DNA of 64,000 nucleotides from Streptomyces sp. NBC_00461. Lineage in GTDB: Bacteria > Actinomycetota > Actinomycetes > Streptomycetales > Streptomycetaceae. The notes below the pieces were generated by a model. That model saw nothing but the letters and a program-made list of their open reading frames with translations, ran no database searches and had not been told where the DNA came from. This document shows, piece by piece, positions 16,458 to 24,837 of the stretch. Within the stretch, counting starts at the first letter, position 1. Each line of letters begins with the position of its first letter. Location of the stretch: NCBI RefSeq assembly GCF_036013935.1, contig NZ_CP107902.1, positions 8,465,001-8,529,000 on the forward strand, given 5' to 3'. Position numbers and translations under genes: made by a program.

Positions 16458-17651
16458 ATGTTCGACTCCGTGCGCGACGACCTGCGCGCCACCCTCGACG
16501 AGATCCGCGCCGCCGGGCTGCACAAGCCCGAGCGCGTCATCGGCACCCCGCAGTCCGCGACCGTCGCCGTCACCGCGGGCGGCCGCCCCGGCGAGGTCCT
16601 CAACTTCTGCGCCAACAACTACCTCGGCCTCGCCGACCACCCCGAAGTGGTCGCCGCCGCCCACGAGGCCCTGGACCGCTGGGGCTACGGCATGGCCTCC
16701 GTCCGCTTCATCTGCGGCACGCAGGAGGTGCACAAGGAGCTGGAGGCGCGACTGTCCGCCTTCCTCGGCCAGGAGGACACGATCCTGTACTCCTCCTGCT
16801 TCGACGCCAACGGCGGCGTCTTCGAAACGCTCCTCGGCCCCGAGGACGCGGTCATCTCCGACGCCCTCAACCACGCGTCGATCATCGACGGCATCCGCCT
16901 GTCCAAGGCCCGCCGCTTCCGGTACGCCAACCGCGATCTGGCCGATCTGGAACGGCAGTTGAAGGACGCCTCCGACGCCCGGCGGCGCCTCGTCGTCACC
17001 GACGGCGTGTTCTCCATGGACGGCTACGTGGCCCCGCTCGCCGAGATCTGCGACCTCGCCGACCGCTACGACGCCATGGTCATGGTCGACGACTCGCACG
17101 CCGTCGGCTTCGTCGGCCCCGGCGGCCGCGGCACCCCCGAGCTGCACGGCGTCATGGACCGCGTCGACATCATCACCGGCACCCTCGGCAAGGCGCTCGG
17201 CGGCGCCTCCGGCGGCTACGTGGCCGCCCGCGCCGAGATCGTCGCCCTGCTGCGCCAGCGCTCACGGCCCTACCTCTTCTCGAACACCCTCGCCCCGGTG
17301 ATCGCCGCGGCCTCGCTGAAGGTGCTCGACCTGCTGGAGTCGGCGGACGACCTGCGCGTGCGGCTCGCCGAGAACACCGCGCTGTTCCGCAGCCGGATGA
17401 CCGAGGAGGGCTTCGACATCCTCCCCGGCGACCATGCCATCGCACCCGTGATGATCGGCGACGCGACGAAGGCGGGCCGCCTCGCGGAGCTGCTGCTGGA
17501 GCGGGGCGTGTACGTGATCGGCTTCTCGTACCCGGTGGTGCCGCAGGGCCAGGCGCGCATTCGCGTGCAGCTGTCCGCCGCGCACTCGACCGAGGACGTG
17601 AACCGCGCCGTGGACGCCTTCGTCGGGGCGCGGGCGGAATTGGAAGGCTGA
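16458..17651 (+). CDS. kbl: 2-amino-3-ketobutyrate CoA ligase (glycine C-acetyltransferase)
   Basis: A PLP-dependent enzyme of 397 residues that splits 2-amino-3-ketobutyrate with CoA into glycine and acetyl-CoA. It shows [14 protein letters not shown] near the N-terminus, the aspartate and histidine of [11 protein letters not shown], and the cofactor lysine in [14 protein letters not shown]. The ATG at 16458 follows AAGGG; TTG and ATG codons just upstream are in frame and would add one or two residues. It forms an operon with tdh and is the same length as E. coli Kbl. Confidence 0.95.
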   Translation: MFDSVRDDLRATLDEIRAAGLHKPERVIGTPQSATVAVTAGGRPGEVLNFCANNYLGLADHPEVVAAAHEALDRWGYGMASVRFICGTQEVHKELEARLSAFLGQEDTILYSSCFDANGGVFETLLGPEDAVISDALNHASIIDGIRLSKARRFRYANRDLADLERQLKDASDARRRLVVTDGVFSMDGYVAPLAEICDLADRYDAMVMVDDSHAVGFVGPGGRGTPELHGVMDRVDIITGTLGKALGGASGGYVAARAEIVALLRQRSRPYLFSNTLAPVIAAASLKVLDLLESADDLRVRLAENTALFRSRMTEEGFDILPGDHAIAPVMIGDATKAGRLAELLLERGVYVIGFSYPVVPQGQARIRVQLSAAHSTEDVNRAVDAFVGARAELEG

Positions 17652-17700
17652 GCAGGAGCACACGGGGGCAGTCACGTGGGCATTTGAGACAATCGTTCCC

Positions 17701-18603
17701 ATGATCGAAGCGCGGCGGTTGCACATCCTCCGTGCGGTGGCCGACCACCGCACCGTGACGGCGGCAGCCGCCGCGCTGTACCTCACCCCCTCCGCCGTCT
17801 CCCAGCAGTTGACGGCCCTGGAGCAGGAGACCGGCCACCGCCTGGTCGAGCGCGGCGCCAAGGGCGTACGGCTGACCCCGGCCGGCGAGATCCTGCTCAG
17901 CCACACCAATGCGGTCCTCGCCCAGCTGGAGCGGGCCGAGGCGGAGCTCGCCGCGTACAGCTCGGGCGCGGCCGGCACGGTCACCGTCGCCTCCTTCGCG
18001 ACCGGCATCGCTCAGGTCGTGGCCCCCGCGATCGCCCGCCTCGCCGAAACGGCGCCGGGCATCCGCATCCGCGTCCAGGACGCGGAGGGCGACGCCAGCC
18101 TGCCGATGGTCCTGGACCGCCAGGTCGATGTCGCGGTCGCAGTCGAGTACCGCGGGGCGCCCCCCGCCGACGATCCGCGCCTGATCCACGTGCCGTTGTA
18201 CGCCGAGCCCTTCGACGCGGTCGTCCCGGTGAGCCATCGGCTGGCCGACGCCGCCGAGGTCCCGCTGGCCGAGCTGGCCAAAGACCCGTGGATCGGCCCC
18301 TACCCCGGCAACCCCTGCCACGAAGTGGTGGTGCTGGCCTGCGAGAGCGCAGGCTTCCAGCCCCGCCTCGAACACTCCTCGGACGACTTCCGCGCCGTCG
18401 TGGCCCTCGCCTCCGCTGACGCGGGCGTGGCCCTCGTACCGCGATCGGCCCTGCGCGGAATGGACCTCAAGGGCGTGGTCGTGCGCCCCGTGGACGGAGT
18501 GGCTCCCACACGGCGGGTCTTCGCGGCGGTGCGGCGCGGTGCTGAGGAGCACCCCCTGATCCGTCCGGTCCTGGCGGCGCTGGAAGAAGCAGCCCGCACA
18601 TAA
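17701..18603 (+). CDS. LysR-family transcriptional regulator
   Basis: A 300-residue LysR regulator with an N-terminal helix-turn-helix seen in TAAAAALYLTPSAVSQQLTA and LERGAK-type wing, then an effector domain with AGTVTVASFATGIAQVVAPA. It starts at an ATG 49 bp after kbl on the same strand, so it may be co-transcribed with tdh-kbl and could regulate that operon, although LysR genes more often diverge from their targets. No clear T-N11-A box is assigned. A separate XRE gene follows after about 50 bp. Confidence 0.88.
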   Translation: MIEARRLHILRAVADHRTVTAAAAALYLTPSAVSQQLTALEQETGHRLVERGAKGVRLTPAGEILLSHTNAVLAQLERAEAELAAYSSGAAGTVTVASFATGIAQVVAPAIARLAETAPGIRIRVQDAEGDASLPMVLDRQVDVAVAVEYRGAPPADDPRLIHVPLYAEPFDAVVPVSHRLADAAEVPLAELAKDPWIGPYPGNPCHEVVVLACESAGFQPRLEHSSDDFRAVVALASADAGVALVPRSALRGMDLKGVVVRPVDGVAPTRRVFAAVRRGAEEHPLIRPVLAALEEAART

Positions 18604-18624
18604 GCTCACTCGCTGCCTCACCCG

Positions 18625-18663
18625 CTGTTTCATTTATGGGATAGATTCCCGGATATGAAACAG
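18625..18663. promoter_or_regulatory. 9-bp inverted repeat over the XRE-cupin start
   Basis: CTGTTTCAT at 18625-18633 and ATGAAACAG at 18655-18663 are exact inverted copies separated by 21 nt, and the right arm contains the start codon of the XRE gene. A regulator binding here would block its own promoter, which fits autoregulation by the XRE-cupin protein. Confidence 0.5.
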
Positions 18664-19248
18664 ACGACGCGAGGCGACGCGGAGTCCGCCCCGGACCCCG
18701 TCGACACCCGCCTCGGCGCGCGCCTGGCCGAGCTGCGGGCCGAACACGGCTGGTCCCTGGGCGAGTTGGCGGAGCGCAGCGGCTTGAGCCGCTCGACCCT
18801 CTCCCGGGCCGAGCGCGCGGAGATCAGCCCCACCGCCGCGCTGCTGAACCGGCTCTGCCACGTCTACGGACGCACCATGTCCCAACTGCTCAGTGAGATC
18901 GAGGCCGAACAGGCCCAGCTGGTGCGGGCCGCCGGGCAACAGGTGTGGCAGGACACGGCCTCCGGCTTCCTTCGCCGCTCCGTGTCGCCGCCCCACGCCG
19001 GGCTGCGCGGCGAGCTGGTCGAGGGCCGGCTGACCGCGGGCGCCGACATCGCCTACGACCGGCCGCCCGTGCCCGGACTGGAACAGCACATCTGGGTTCT
19101 GGAAGGAGCGCTCGAGGTGACGGCACAGGACGTGGAACACCACCTCGACACGGGGGACTGCCTGCGGCTGCGAGTGTGGGGGCCGACGCGATTCAGGTGT
19201 ACGGACCCCAGGGGCGTGCGCTACGTACTGGCGGTGGTGCTGCCGTGA
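18655..19248 (+). CDS. XRE-family regulator with C-terminal cupin domain
   Basis: A 197-residue regulator. The N-terminal XRE helix-turn-helix covers about residues 20-75 with LGELAERSGLSRSTLSRAER, and the C-terminal half is a cupin with EQHIWVLEGALEVTAQD and HHLDTGDCLRLRVWGPTRF. Proteins of this layout sense a small molecule with the cupin and often control transport or modification genes next door. Its stop overlaps the start of a GNAT gene (GTGA), so the pair is coupled. An inverted repeat spans its start codon. Confidence 0.88.
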   Translation: MKQTTRGDAESAPDPVDTRLGARLAELRAEHGWSLGELAERSGLSRSTLSRAERAEISPTAALLNRLCHVYGRTMSQLLSEIEAEQAQLVRAAGQQVWQDTASGFLRRSVSPPHAGLRGELVEGRLTAGADIAYDRPPVPGLEQHIWVLEGALEVTAQDVEHHLDTGDCLRLRVWGPTRFRCTDPRGVRYVLAVVLP

Positions 19249-19778
19249 ACGTGAACCGGCTGGACCGCGGTGAACTGCACGCGCGTGTGGAGGAGTTGGC
19301 GGACCTCCTGGTCGACACCGTGGACGACGGCGCCTCCGTCGGCTTCCTCGCACCCCTCGACCGCGCGGAGGCGCGCGCCTGGTGGAAGCAGCGCGCCGTG
19401 GGCGTCGCCGCCGGGCAACTCGCCATGTGGGCGGCGTACGACGGGCACCGGGTGGTCGGCACCGTCAGCCTGGCCTTCCCGGACAAGCCCAACAGCCGCC
19501 ACCGCGCCGAACTGGTCAAGCTGATGGTGCACCGGGGCGCCCGAGGACGGGGTCTCGGCCGCAGGCTCCTGGCCACCGCCGAGGACGCGGCCGCGGCGGC
19601 CGGCATCACGTTGTTGCACCTGGACACGGAGACCGACAGCCTTGCCGAGGGGCTGTACCGCTCGGCGGGCTGGACCCGGATCGGCGCGATACCGGACTAC
19701 GCGGCCGCCCCGGACGGTGTGTTGAGGCCGACGTCGATCTACTTCAAGCAACTGAACTCCGACGCTCTCACCAGGTGA
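19245..19778 (+). CDS. GNAT-family N-acetyltransferase
   Basis: A 177-residue acetyltransferase. The acetyl-CoA binding motif A is clear as VHRGARGRGLGRRLL, preceded by the beta strand AELVKLMV and followed by LYRSAGWTRIGAIPDY. The acceptor substrate is unknown. The GTG start at 19245 overlaps the stop of the XRE-cupin gene, so translation is coupled and the regulator probably controls this acetyltransferase. Such pairs occur widely in Streptomyces and may modify a small toxic amine. Confidence 0.88.
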   Translation: MNVNRLDRGELHARVEELADLLVDTVDDGASVGFLAPLDRAEARAWWKQRAVGVAAGQLAMWAAYDGHRVVGTVSLAFPDKPNSRHRAELVKLMVHRGARGRGLGRRLLATAEDAAAAAGITLLHLDTETDSLAEGLYRSAGWTRIGAIPDYAAAPDGVLRPTSIYFKQLNSDALTR

Positions 19779-19808
19779 TTGTCAGTGGGAGCGGCTACGG
19801 TGCGAGGC

Positions 19809-20168
19809 ATGTCGGATGCCGAAGACGTACGCCGTATCTGCCTTGCCCTGCCGGACACGACGGAGAAGATCGCCTGGAGCATGCCCACGTTCCGGGTCGC
19901 GGGGAAGATGTTCGCCACGCTGCCCGAGGACGAGACCTCCATCGCCGTGCGCTGCCCCAAGGAGGAGCGCGACGAACTGGTGCTGGCCGAACCGGAGAAG
20001 TTCTGGATCGCCGACCACGAGGCACAGTTCGCCTGGGTGAGAGCCCGGCTCGCCTCGATCGACGACGAGGGCGAACTGCGCGACATCCTCGCCGACTCCT
20101 GGCGCCAGGCGGCGCCGCCCCGACTGCTCGACGCGCACCCGGAGTTGGGCCTCCCGGGGCAGAGCTGA
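19809..20168 (+). CDS. MmcQ/YjbR-family DNA-binding-like protein
   Basis: A 119-residue protein of the MmcQ/YjbR family with the usual features: VRRICLALPDTTEKIAWSMP at the N-terminus, FRVAGKMFATLPEDE, and DSWRQAAPPRLLDAHPEL at the end. The fold resembles a DNA-binding double wing, but the function is not established. The ATG at 19809 lacks a Shine-Dalgarno and is preceded by TACGGT at seven nt, suggesting a leaderless mRNA. Confidence 0.8.
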   Translation: MSDAEDVRRICLALPDTTEKIAWSMPTFRVAGKMFATLPEDETSIAVRCPKEERDELVLAEPEKFWIADHEAQFAWVRARLASIDDEGELRDILADSWRQAAPPRLLDAHPELGLPGQS

Positions 20169-20209
20169 AATCCCGCGAACCCGTCCCGCTTCACCCGCCC
20201 CGCCCCGCT

Positions 20210-21136
20210 TCACCCGACCTGCACAGCCGCCCGCCGTCCGCCGGAGACGAACCCGCCGATCCGCTCCCGCAGCGACCGGACGTCCAGGCCGTGCGCGGCG
20301 ATGTGCTCCTCGATTCGGCCGTACCGCCGCAGCTCGCGGCGCCCCACGCCGAGGCCCAACACGCGGTGGGGAACATCGGAGAGTGCGTCGTTCGCGGCCG
20401 CGGTCGATGTGCCCGCAAGGTACGGCTCGACGAGGACGACGTCGGTTCCTGCCGTCTCCGTGGCCCGGCGCAGCGCGGCCGAGTCGAAGGGCCGTACGGT
20501 CGTCGCGTACAGCACGGTCACATCGAGCCCTTCCGTGGCGGTGAGCACGGCATCCAGCGTCGGCCCGACGGCCACGACCACGCCTGAGCGTCCCTCGCGG
20601 ACGGTGAGGAACCGCTCCCCGTCGACCGCGAGACCGGCCGGGTTCGACTGCGTGGACAACCGCACATACACCTTGTCGTCACCCGCGGCGACCGCGTGCC
20701 GCAGCAGGGTCTCGGCCTCGTCGGGATGCCCCGGCACGTGCACGGTCCAGCCGTCCAGGGTGTCGAGGAGGGCCACATCGCCCGGAGCCATGTGCGTGTA
20801 CCCGCCGGCGGGCCAGTCGAAGGACGCGGCGGCACTCACCAGCACCGCGCCCACGTCCTGATGCCCCAGATCCAGTTTGACCTGCTCGAAGGGCCGCTCG
20901 ACGAGGAAGCTCGCGAACGTGTGCAGCACGGGCCGCATCCCGGTCAGCGCCAGTCCCGCGCCGGTCCCGATCAGCAGCTGCTCGCGGATGCCGACGTTCA
21001 CCACCCGGTCCGGGTGCCGCCGCCGCGCCTCGGTGAAGCCGTCCTTGCCGATCTCGGCGAGGACGACGGCGACGCGTGGATCCTCGTCGAGCAGCCGTGA
21101 GACGACGGGAGCGAAACGGTCACGCATGGTGTCCAT
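20210..21136 (-). CDS. Transketolase-like, C-terminal subunit
   Basis: The second half of a split transketolase (308 residues), with the pyrimidine-binding and C-terminal domains. It shows VNVGIREQLLIGTGAGLALTG, where the glutamate would activate the TPP ring, and ASFLVERPFEQVKLD. It needs the N-terminal subunit encoded just upstream at 21239-21958 to bind TPP. Split transketolases in actinobacteria are often outside the central pentose pathway and may make or break specific sugar or ketol bonds. The gap to the partner gene is 102 bp with no promoter or terminator evident. Confidence 0.88.
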   Translation of the reverse strand: MDTMRDRFAPVVSRLLDEDPRVAVVLAEIGKDGFTEARRRHPDRVVNVGIREQLLIGTGAGLALTGMRPVLHTFASFLVERPFEQVKLDLGHQDVGAVLVSAAASFDWPAGGYTHMAPGDVALLDTLDGWTVHVPGHPDEAETLLRHAVAAGDDKVYVRLSTQSNPAGLAVDGERFLTVREGRSGVVVAVGPTLDAVLTATEGLDVTVLYATTVRPFDSAALRRATETAGTDVVLVEPYLAGTSTAAANDALSDVPHRVLGLGVGRRELRRYGRIEEHIAAHGLDVRSLRERIGGFVSGGRRAAVQVG

Positions 21137-21238
21137 GGAAGGTCGGGCCTTTCTCGTGGTCGAAAGAGGTGCCGTACGCGGCAGGAGCGGAATACGGCAG
21201 GTGCGGTACGGGGCCGGGCTCGGACGTGGGCGGGGGGC

Positions 21239-21958
21239 TCAGACGTTCTTCGGCTCCACCCGGGCCACGACGACGTGCGGGCGGTCCGGATGCGGAGCGG
21301 TGAAGGCGGCGTACAGCGCCTCGTGGTCACGGCCGTCGACGGTGACCGCGGACCAGCCCGCGGCCTCGAAACGGGCGGCGATGCCGCCGGGTCGCGCATG
21401 ACTGGCGGAGGAGTTGTCGACGACGACGGTGTGCAGCTGCTCCAGCCCGGCGGGCCCGGCGAAGGCGATCGCCTCGTGGTTGCTGCCCTCGTCCAGTTCG
21501 GCGTCCCCGATCAGCACCCAGGTCCGCGGCTCACGCAGTCCCTGGGCCCGCAGACCCAGCGCCGTACCCACACCGATCGGCAGCCCGTGCCCCAGCGACC
21601 CGCTGCCGATCTCGGCACCCGGAACGAGCACACGGTCGGGGTGGTGCCCGAGCGGAGAGTCGTACGAGCCGAACCCCGGCAGCCAGTCCACGGGTACGAA
21701 GCCCTTGGCGGCGAGCACCGCGTAGTACGCCATCGGCCCATGCCCCTTGGAGAGCAGGAACCGGTCCCGCTCCGCGTCGCCCGTCCGCTCCGGCCCCACC
21801 CGCAGCACACGGTCGTACAACACCCACAACACATCCAGCGTGGACGTCGCCGCCGGGCCGTGCTTCTCGTCGCCCGTCATCAACCCCATGAGCCGGGGCA
21901 GGTCTTCGTAGGCGTAGCCACGCCGCTGTTCCTCGGTGATCGCGTCAGTCATCGTCAT
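21239..21958 (-). CDS. Transketolase-like, N-terminal TPP-binding subunit
   Basis: The first half of the split transketolase, 239 residues. The TPP diphosphate and Mg2+ site appears as IGDAELDEGSNHEAIAFA, and LSKGHGPMAYYAVLA with EIGSGSLGHGLPIGVG are standard for this domain. It forms the active site together with the downstream C-terminal subunit. The upstream region carries a promoter with a 19-bp spacer and a SoxR/MerR-like dyad, so induction by a MerR-family activator is likely. An in-frame ATG six bases downstream is an alternative start. Confidence 0.88.
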   Translation of the reverse strand: MTMTDAITEEQRRGYAYEDLPRLMGLMTGDEKHGPAATSTLDVLWVLYDRVLRVGPERTGDAERDRFLLSKGHGPMAYYAVLAAKGFVPVDWLPGFGSYDSPLGHHPDRVLVPGAEIGSGSLGHGLPIGVGTALGLRAQGLREPRTWVLIGDAELDEGSNHEAIAFAGPAGLEQLHTVVVDNSSASHARPGGIAARFEAAGWSAVTVDGRDHEALYAAFTAPHPDRPHVVVARVEPKNV

Positions 21959-21965
21959 ACGGACG

Positions 21966-21996
21966 ATCGTGCAACCTCAACCAAACTTCAGGTCAA
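21966..21996 (-). promoter_or_regulatory. MerR/SoxR-type promoter of the split transketolase
   Basis: On the minus strand TTGACC (21996-21991) and CACGAT (21971-21966) are separated by 19 nt, the long spacer that MerR-family activators untwist. The spacer holds CCTGAAGTTTGGTTGAGG (21992-21975), which agrees with the classical SoxR box at 14 of 18 positions. No merR or soxR gene lies within the window nearby. Confidence 0.6.
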
Positions 21997-22171
21997 GCGG
22001 ACAACTCTCCCCGCCCAGCGATGAATTGGCTTGCCTGCGGAGAAAGGGCTGTGCGAGCCTCGTACCTCATCTCTCTGAAAGGGCTGGTCGTGACGCTCGG
22101 CATGGTTCTAGGCGACTCCTCCTCTCGCGCTTCGACGCGGGAGCGGTAGCCCTACCTGCCCTGACACACGC

Positions 22172-22191
22172 GCCCGTGCTGCGGCACGGGC
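22172..22191 (+). repeat. GC-rich hairpin in the leader of the methyltransferase gene
   Basis: GCCCGTGC and GCACGGGC form an 8-bp stem with a 4-nt loop, 66 bp before the GTG at 22258. Few T residues follow (CGTTTG). It may be a weak terminator or a leader element. The 21959-22257 gap otherwise holds only the transketolase promoter. Confidence 0.4.
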
Positions 22192-22257
22192 CGTTTGCCC
22201 TGCTCCTCGTCGAAGTGCTCTTCGTGCCCCTGCACGTTCGATCACGAGGAGTACCTG

Positions 22258-23391
22258 GTGTCCACGATCCACTGGACCGAGATGAACACCCCCCGTTCTG
22301 CCCGCTGGCATTCCGAGAGCGCGACACCGCCTCCCAGCCGGGTCATCGCGGCGGACGACCGTATGAAAGCCGACTCCGCCTACCGTCTGGCCTGCGAAGG
22401 AACCGCCTTGCTGTGGCGGGGTGACTTCCACAACGCGCGTCAACTGCTGCAAGCGATGGGCCGCCGCATCAACCGCAAACCTTCCCGGCAGAGCGACAGC
22501 CCGGCACACTCCTTCCATCTGCACCGCAGGGCCCGCAGCGACCGCGCCCGCGTGCTCGGCAAGCTCCTCGTCCGGCTGGAAGCGGACTACGGCCTGAACC
22601 TCCGCAGGGCCCCCGATGTGCGCCAGGCATGCACCGAGGCGTACGGTCCGCCGTCCGAGCCGATGGCTGTCCCGCTCACGGAACTACTGGGCGTGATCGG
22701 AGCGCATCAATGGCGGGTGAAGGGCGTGGAGGTGCCGGCCCTCGACGCTCGTATTCACCCGCACTACGGCGTGTTCTCCCCGGTCAGGGGCGAGTACGTC
22801 GACCTCGTTGCACATGCACCGCTTCCCGCGCCGGCGGGCCGCCGCGCGAGGCGCCGTGCCGCAATCGACGTCGGGACGGGGACAGGAGTGCTCGCCGCCG
22901 TCCTGGTCCAACGGGGGATCGACCACGTCGTGGCCACCGACATCAGCCCGCGTGCCCTGGCCTGCGCACGCGAGAACGTCCGCCGACTACAACTCACCGG
23001 GCGCGTCGACATCGTGGGCCCCGGCCTCTTTCCGGACGGGAGGGCGGGCCTCGTGGTCTGCAACCCACCCTGGATTCCGGCCCGGCCCACCTCCGCCGTG
23101 GAGCAAGGTGTCTACGACCCGGGCAGCAGCATGCTCCGCGACTTCCTGGACGGACTCACCGCGCATCTCGAACCGGGAGGTGAAGGATGGCTCATCCTGT
23201 CGGACCTGGCCGAGCGCCTCGGACTCAGGACGCGCGGCGAACTTCTTGCCGGCATCAAGGCAGCGGGCCTGCACGTGGTGGACAGGATTGACACCCGGCC
23301 GCGGCATCCACGAGCGAGGGACGCCGATGATCCCCTCCACGCCGCCCGAGCCACGGAAGTCACTTCGCTCTGGCGTCTCGCCGGCACGTGA
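22258..23391 (+). CDS. HemK/PrmC-like class I methyltransferase
   Basis: A 377-residue SAM-dependent methyltransferase. The SAM motif I is AIDVGTGTGVLAAVL and the catalytic NPPW motif is VCNPPWIP, which together point to an amino- or glutamine-N methyltransferase of the HemK/PrmC type, or a related enzyme of secondary metabolism. About 200 residues precede the catalytic domain and include many Arg and Ala, with no fold recognised. The GTG at 22258 is chosen for its GAGGAG six nt upstream. It stands alone between divergent and convergent neighbours; the true substrate is open. Confidence 0.82.
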   Translation: MSTIHWTEMNTPRSARWHSESATPPPSRVIAADDRMKADSAYRLACEGTALLWRGDFHNARQLLQAMGRRINRKPSRQSDSPAHSFHLHRRARSDRARVLGKLLVRLEADYGLNLRRAPDVRQACTEAYGPPSEPMAVPLTELLGVIGAHQWRVKGVEVPALDARIHPHYGVFSPVRGEYVDLVAHAPLPAPAGRRARRRAAIDVGTGTGVLAAVLVQRGIDHVVATDISPRALACARENVRRLQLTGRVDIVGPGLFPDGRAGLVVCNPPWIPARPTSAVEQGVYDPGSSMLRDFLDGLTAHLEPGGEGWLILSDLAERLGLRTRGELLAGIKAAGLHVVDRIDTRPRHPRARDADDPLHAARATEVTSLWRLAGT

Positions 23392-23479
23392 CGATCAGCG
23401 CCGGCTGTCTCCGGGGGCGATCAGGCTGGTGACCTCGGCGATCGCCTCCGGGGAGGGGGAAGCGGAAGTGAGCTGACGG

Positions 23480-24154
23480 TTACCAGCCCAGCAGAGGCTC
23501 GCCGAGAGCCAGGCCGGTGGCGGCGAGCCACTCCTCCTGCACGTCCCGGTTCCTGGTCCCGATGGAGAGGTAGACACCGTGCGTACCCTGGGCCGGTTCG
23601 GCGGACTGGGAGGTCCAGACGCTGTTGAGGCACAGCTGGACACCGCACAGCTTGCTGGAGGGCAGTCCGCGCAGCGCGGCGTACCAGCCCACGTCGAACG
23701 ACAGCGGGCCGACGTCCGCGACCAGGGCGTCGATGTCGGCTTCCCTGCAGTTCTCCTCCAGACGGGAGAGCACGAGCGGCGGCCAGGCGTCACGCCACGG
23801 TTCCAGACATATCTCCGGGGGAAGCGGCCAAAGCCCCTCCAACTCGGGTATCAGCTCCACCTGCACCTCGTACGGACTCTCGCCACGCGGCACGCCCAGC
23901 GCGTGCAGCCGCCTCCAGAAGTCCTCCAGGCCCGTCTCGGGAAAGCGCATACCGGCCCGTGTCATGAACCGGCCCTCGCGAAAGAACGTGAGCGCGTGAA
24001 CGTACTGCTCCGCCGTCACGACCTGGCCGATCTGAGGGATGTCCGGGTCGTCCGCCCAATCGGCGAACTCTCTCAAAAGCGCGCGTGCGCGACGCAGAGC
24101 GCTCTCCGCGTCCGGTAGCGGCTCCAGTACCTCGTACAGCAACGACATCCCCAT
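23480..24154 (-). CDS. Hypothetical protein, 224 residues
   Basis: A well-supported coding frame with Streptomyces codon use, GGAGG seven nt before the ATG at 24154 and a TAA stop. I do not recognise a domain. The protein is acidic, with many Glu, Leu and Trp, and no signal peptide or membrane segment. Stretches such as ALRRARALLREFADWADDP and PYEVQVELIPELEGLWPLPP suggest a soluble alpha/beta protein, perhaps of the immunity-protein type. It converges on the methyltransferase gene. Nothing in the context suggests a function. Confidence 0.75.
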   Translation of the reverse strand: MGMSLLYEVLEPLPDAESALRRARALLREFADWADDPDIPQIGQVVTAEQYVHALTFFREGRFMTRAGMRFPETGLEDFWRRLHALGVPRGESPYEVQVELIPELEGLWPLPPEICLEPWRDAWPPLVLSRLEENCREADIDALVADVGPLSFDVGWYAALRGLPSSKLCGVQLCLNSVWTSQSAEPAQGTHGVYLSIGTRNRDVQEEWLAATGLALGEPLLGW

Positions 24155-24225
24155 GGGCGACCTCCGCGGGCAGCCTAACGACGACCGAGCAGCCCCATCA
24201 CTTCATTTGACGCGACCGTCGACGC

Positions 24226-24405
24226 ATGGCCTTCCGCGCCGCGCTCGACATGGACGACGCCACCTGGATGCGGGGCCGCGGCTGGGCCCTGGCCACCGGG
24301 TTGAACGCCTGCACCTGCTACGCCGCCGTCACCCCCGGGTTGCCGCGCAGACCACCCGGCAGATCACCGAGGCGCTCATCGGCCAGGCAATCAGGAATGC
24401 AACGG
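24226..24405 (+). pseudogene. Frameshifted C-terminal remnant of an aminoglycoside phosphotransferase-like gene
   Basis: A short stretch before tRNA-Pro carries FRAALDMDDATWMRGRGWAL and then, after a shift of frame near 24335, VAAQTTRQITEALIGQAI. Together they match the C-terminal end of APH/choline-kinase family phosphotransferases, where DDATWxRGRGWAL is common. The kinase core is absent. It is therefore a decayed tail. The rest of the 24155-24556 gap shows nothing else. Confidence 0.6.
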
Positions 24406-24556
24406 AAGGCCGAGGGCTCGTCGCCGTCATTCCGGTGGTCAGGCCTGTCGCGCAACCCTGGTCGGCGCACGCAAAAGCCATGCGCGACCATCGACCCGAG
24501 TGCGGTATGGTTTCCATGCACGTTCGGCCGGGGGAAACCCCAGGTCAGACGGGCAT

Positions 24557-24633
<77 letters not shown>

Positions 24634-24650
24634 GCTTCATGGCAGGTCGG

Positions 24651-24684
24651 AGGCCGTTTTCTCAGTGATGGGAAAGCGGCCTTT
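24651..24684 (+). terminator. Terminator of tRNA-Pro
   Basis: AGGCCGTTTTC pairs with GAAAGCGGCCT through one G-U wobble around a 10-nt loop and is followed by TT. It starts 18 nt after the tRNA CCA. Confidence 0.7.
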
Positions 24685-24837
24685 GTCGTGCGCGTGAGCG
24701 GGCGGTCGCGGGGCAGGGTGATCGCGACGGAATGTCTTGAGCTTGAGCTTGAGCTCGGGCGAGACCGCCAGGCACATGCCCACGCCTCTGCCCGTCCCCG
24801 ATGGCCGCGCCTCGGCGGAGGCCCTAGCGTCGACACC

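Noticed and set aside
21200..22000. Transketolase pair as a frameshifted single gene
   Set aside because: A 102-bp gap, separate start codons and the known existence of split transketolases support two real genes.
23392..23479. Possible coding tail EAIAEVTSLIAPGDSRR on the minus strand between two convergent genes
   Set aside because: Too short to assign, without start or similarity that I recognise.
24736..24753. CTTGAG repeated three times before the MFS gene
   Set aside because: Only 18 bp and not palindromic in a useful way; probably slippage in non-coding DNA.
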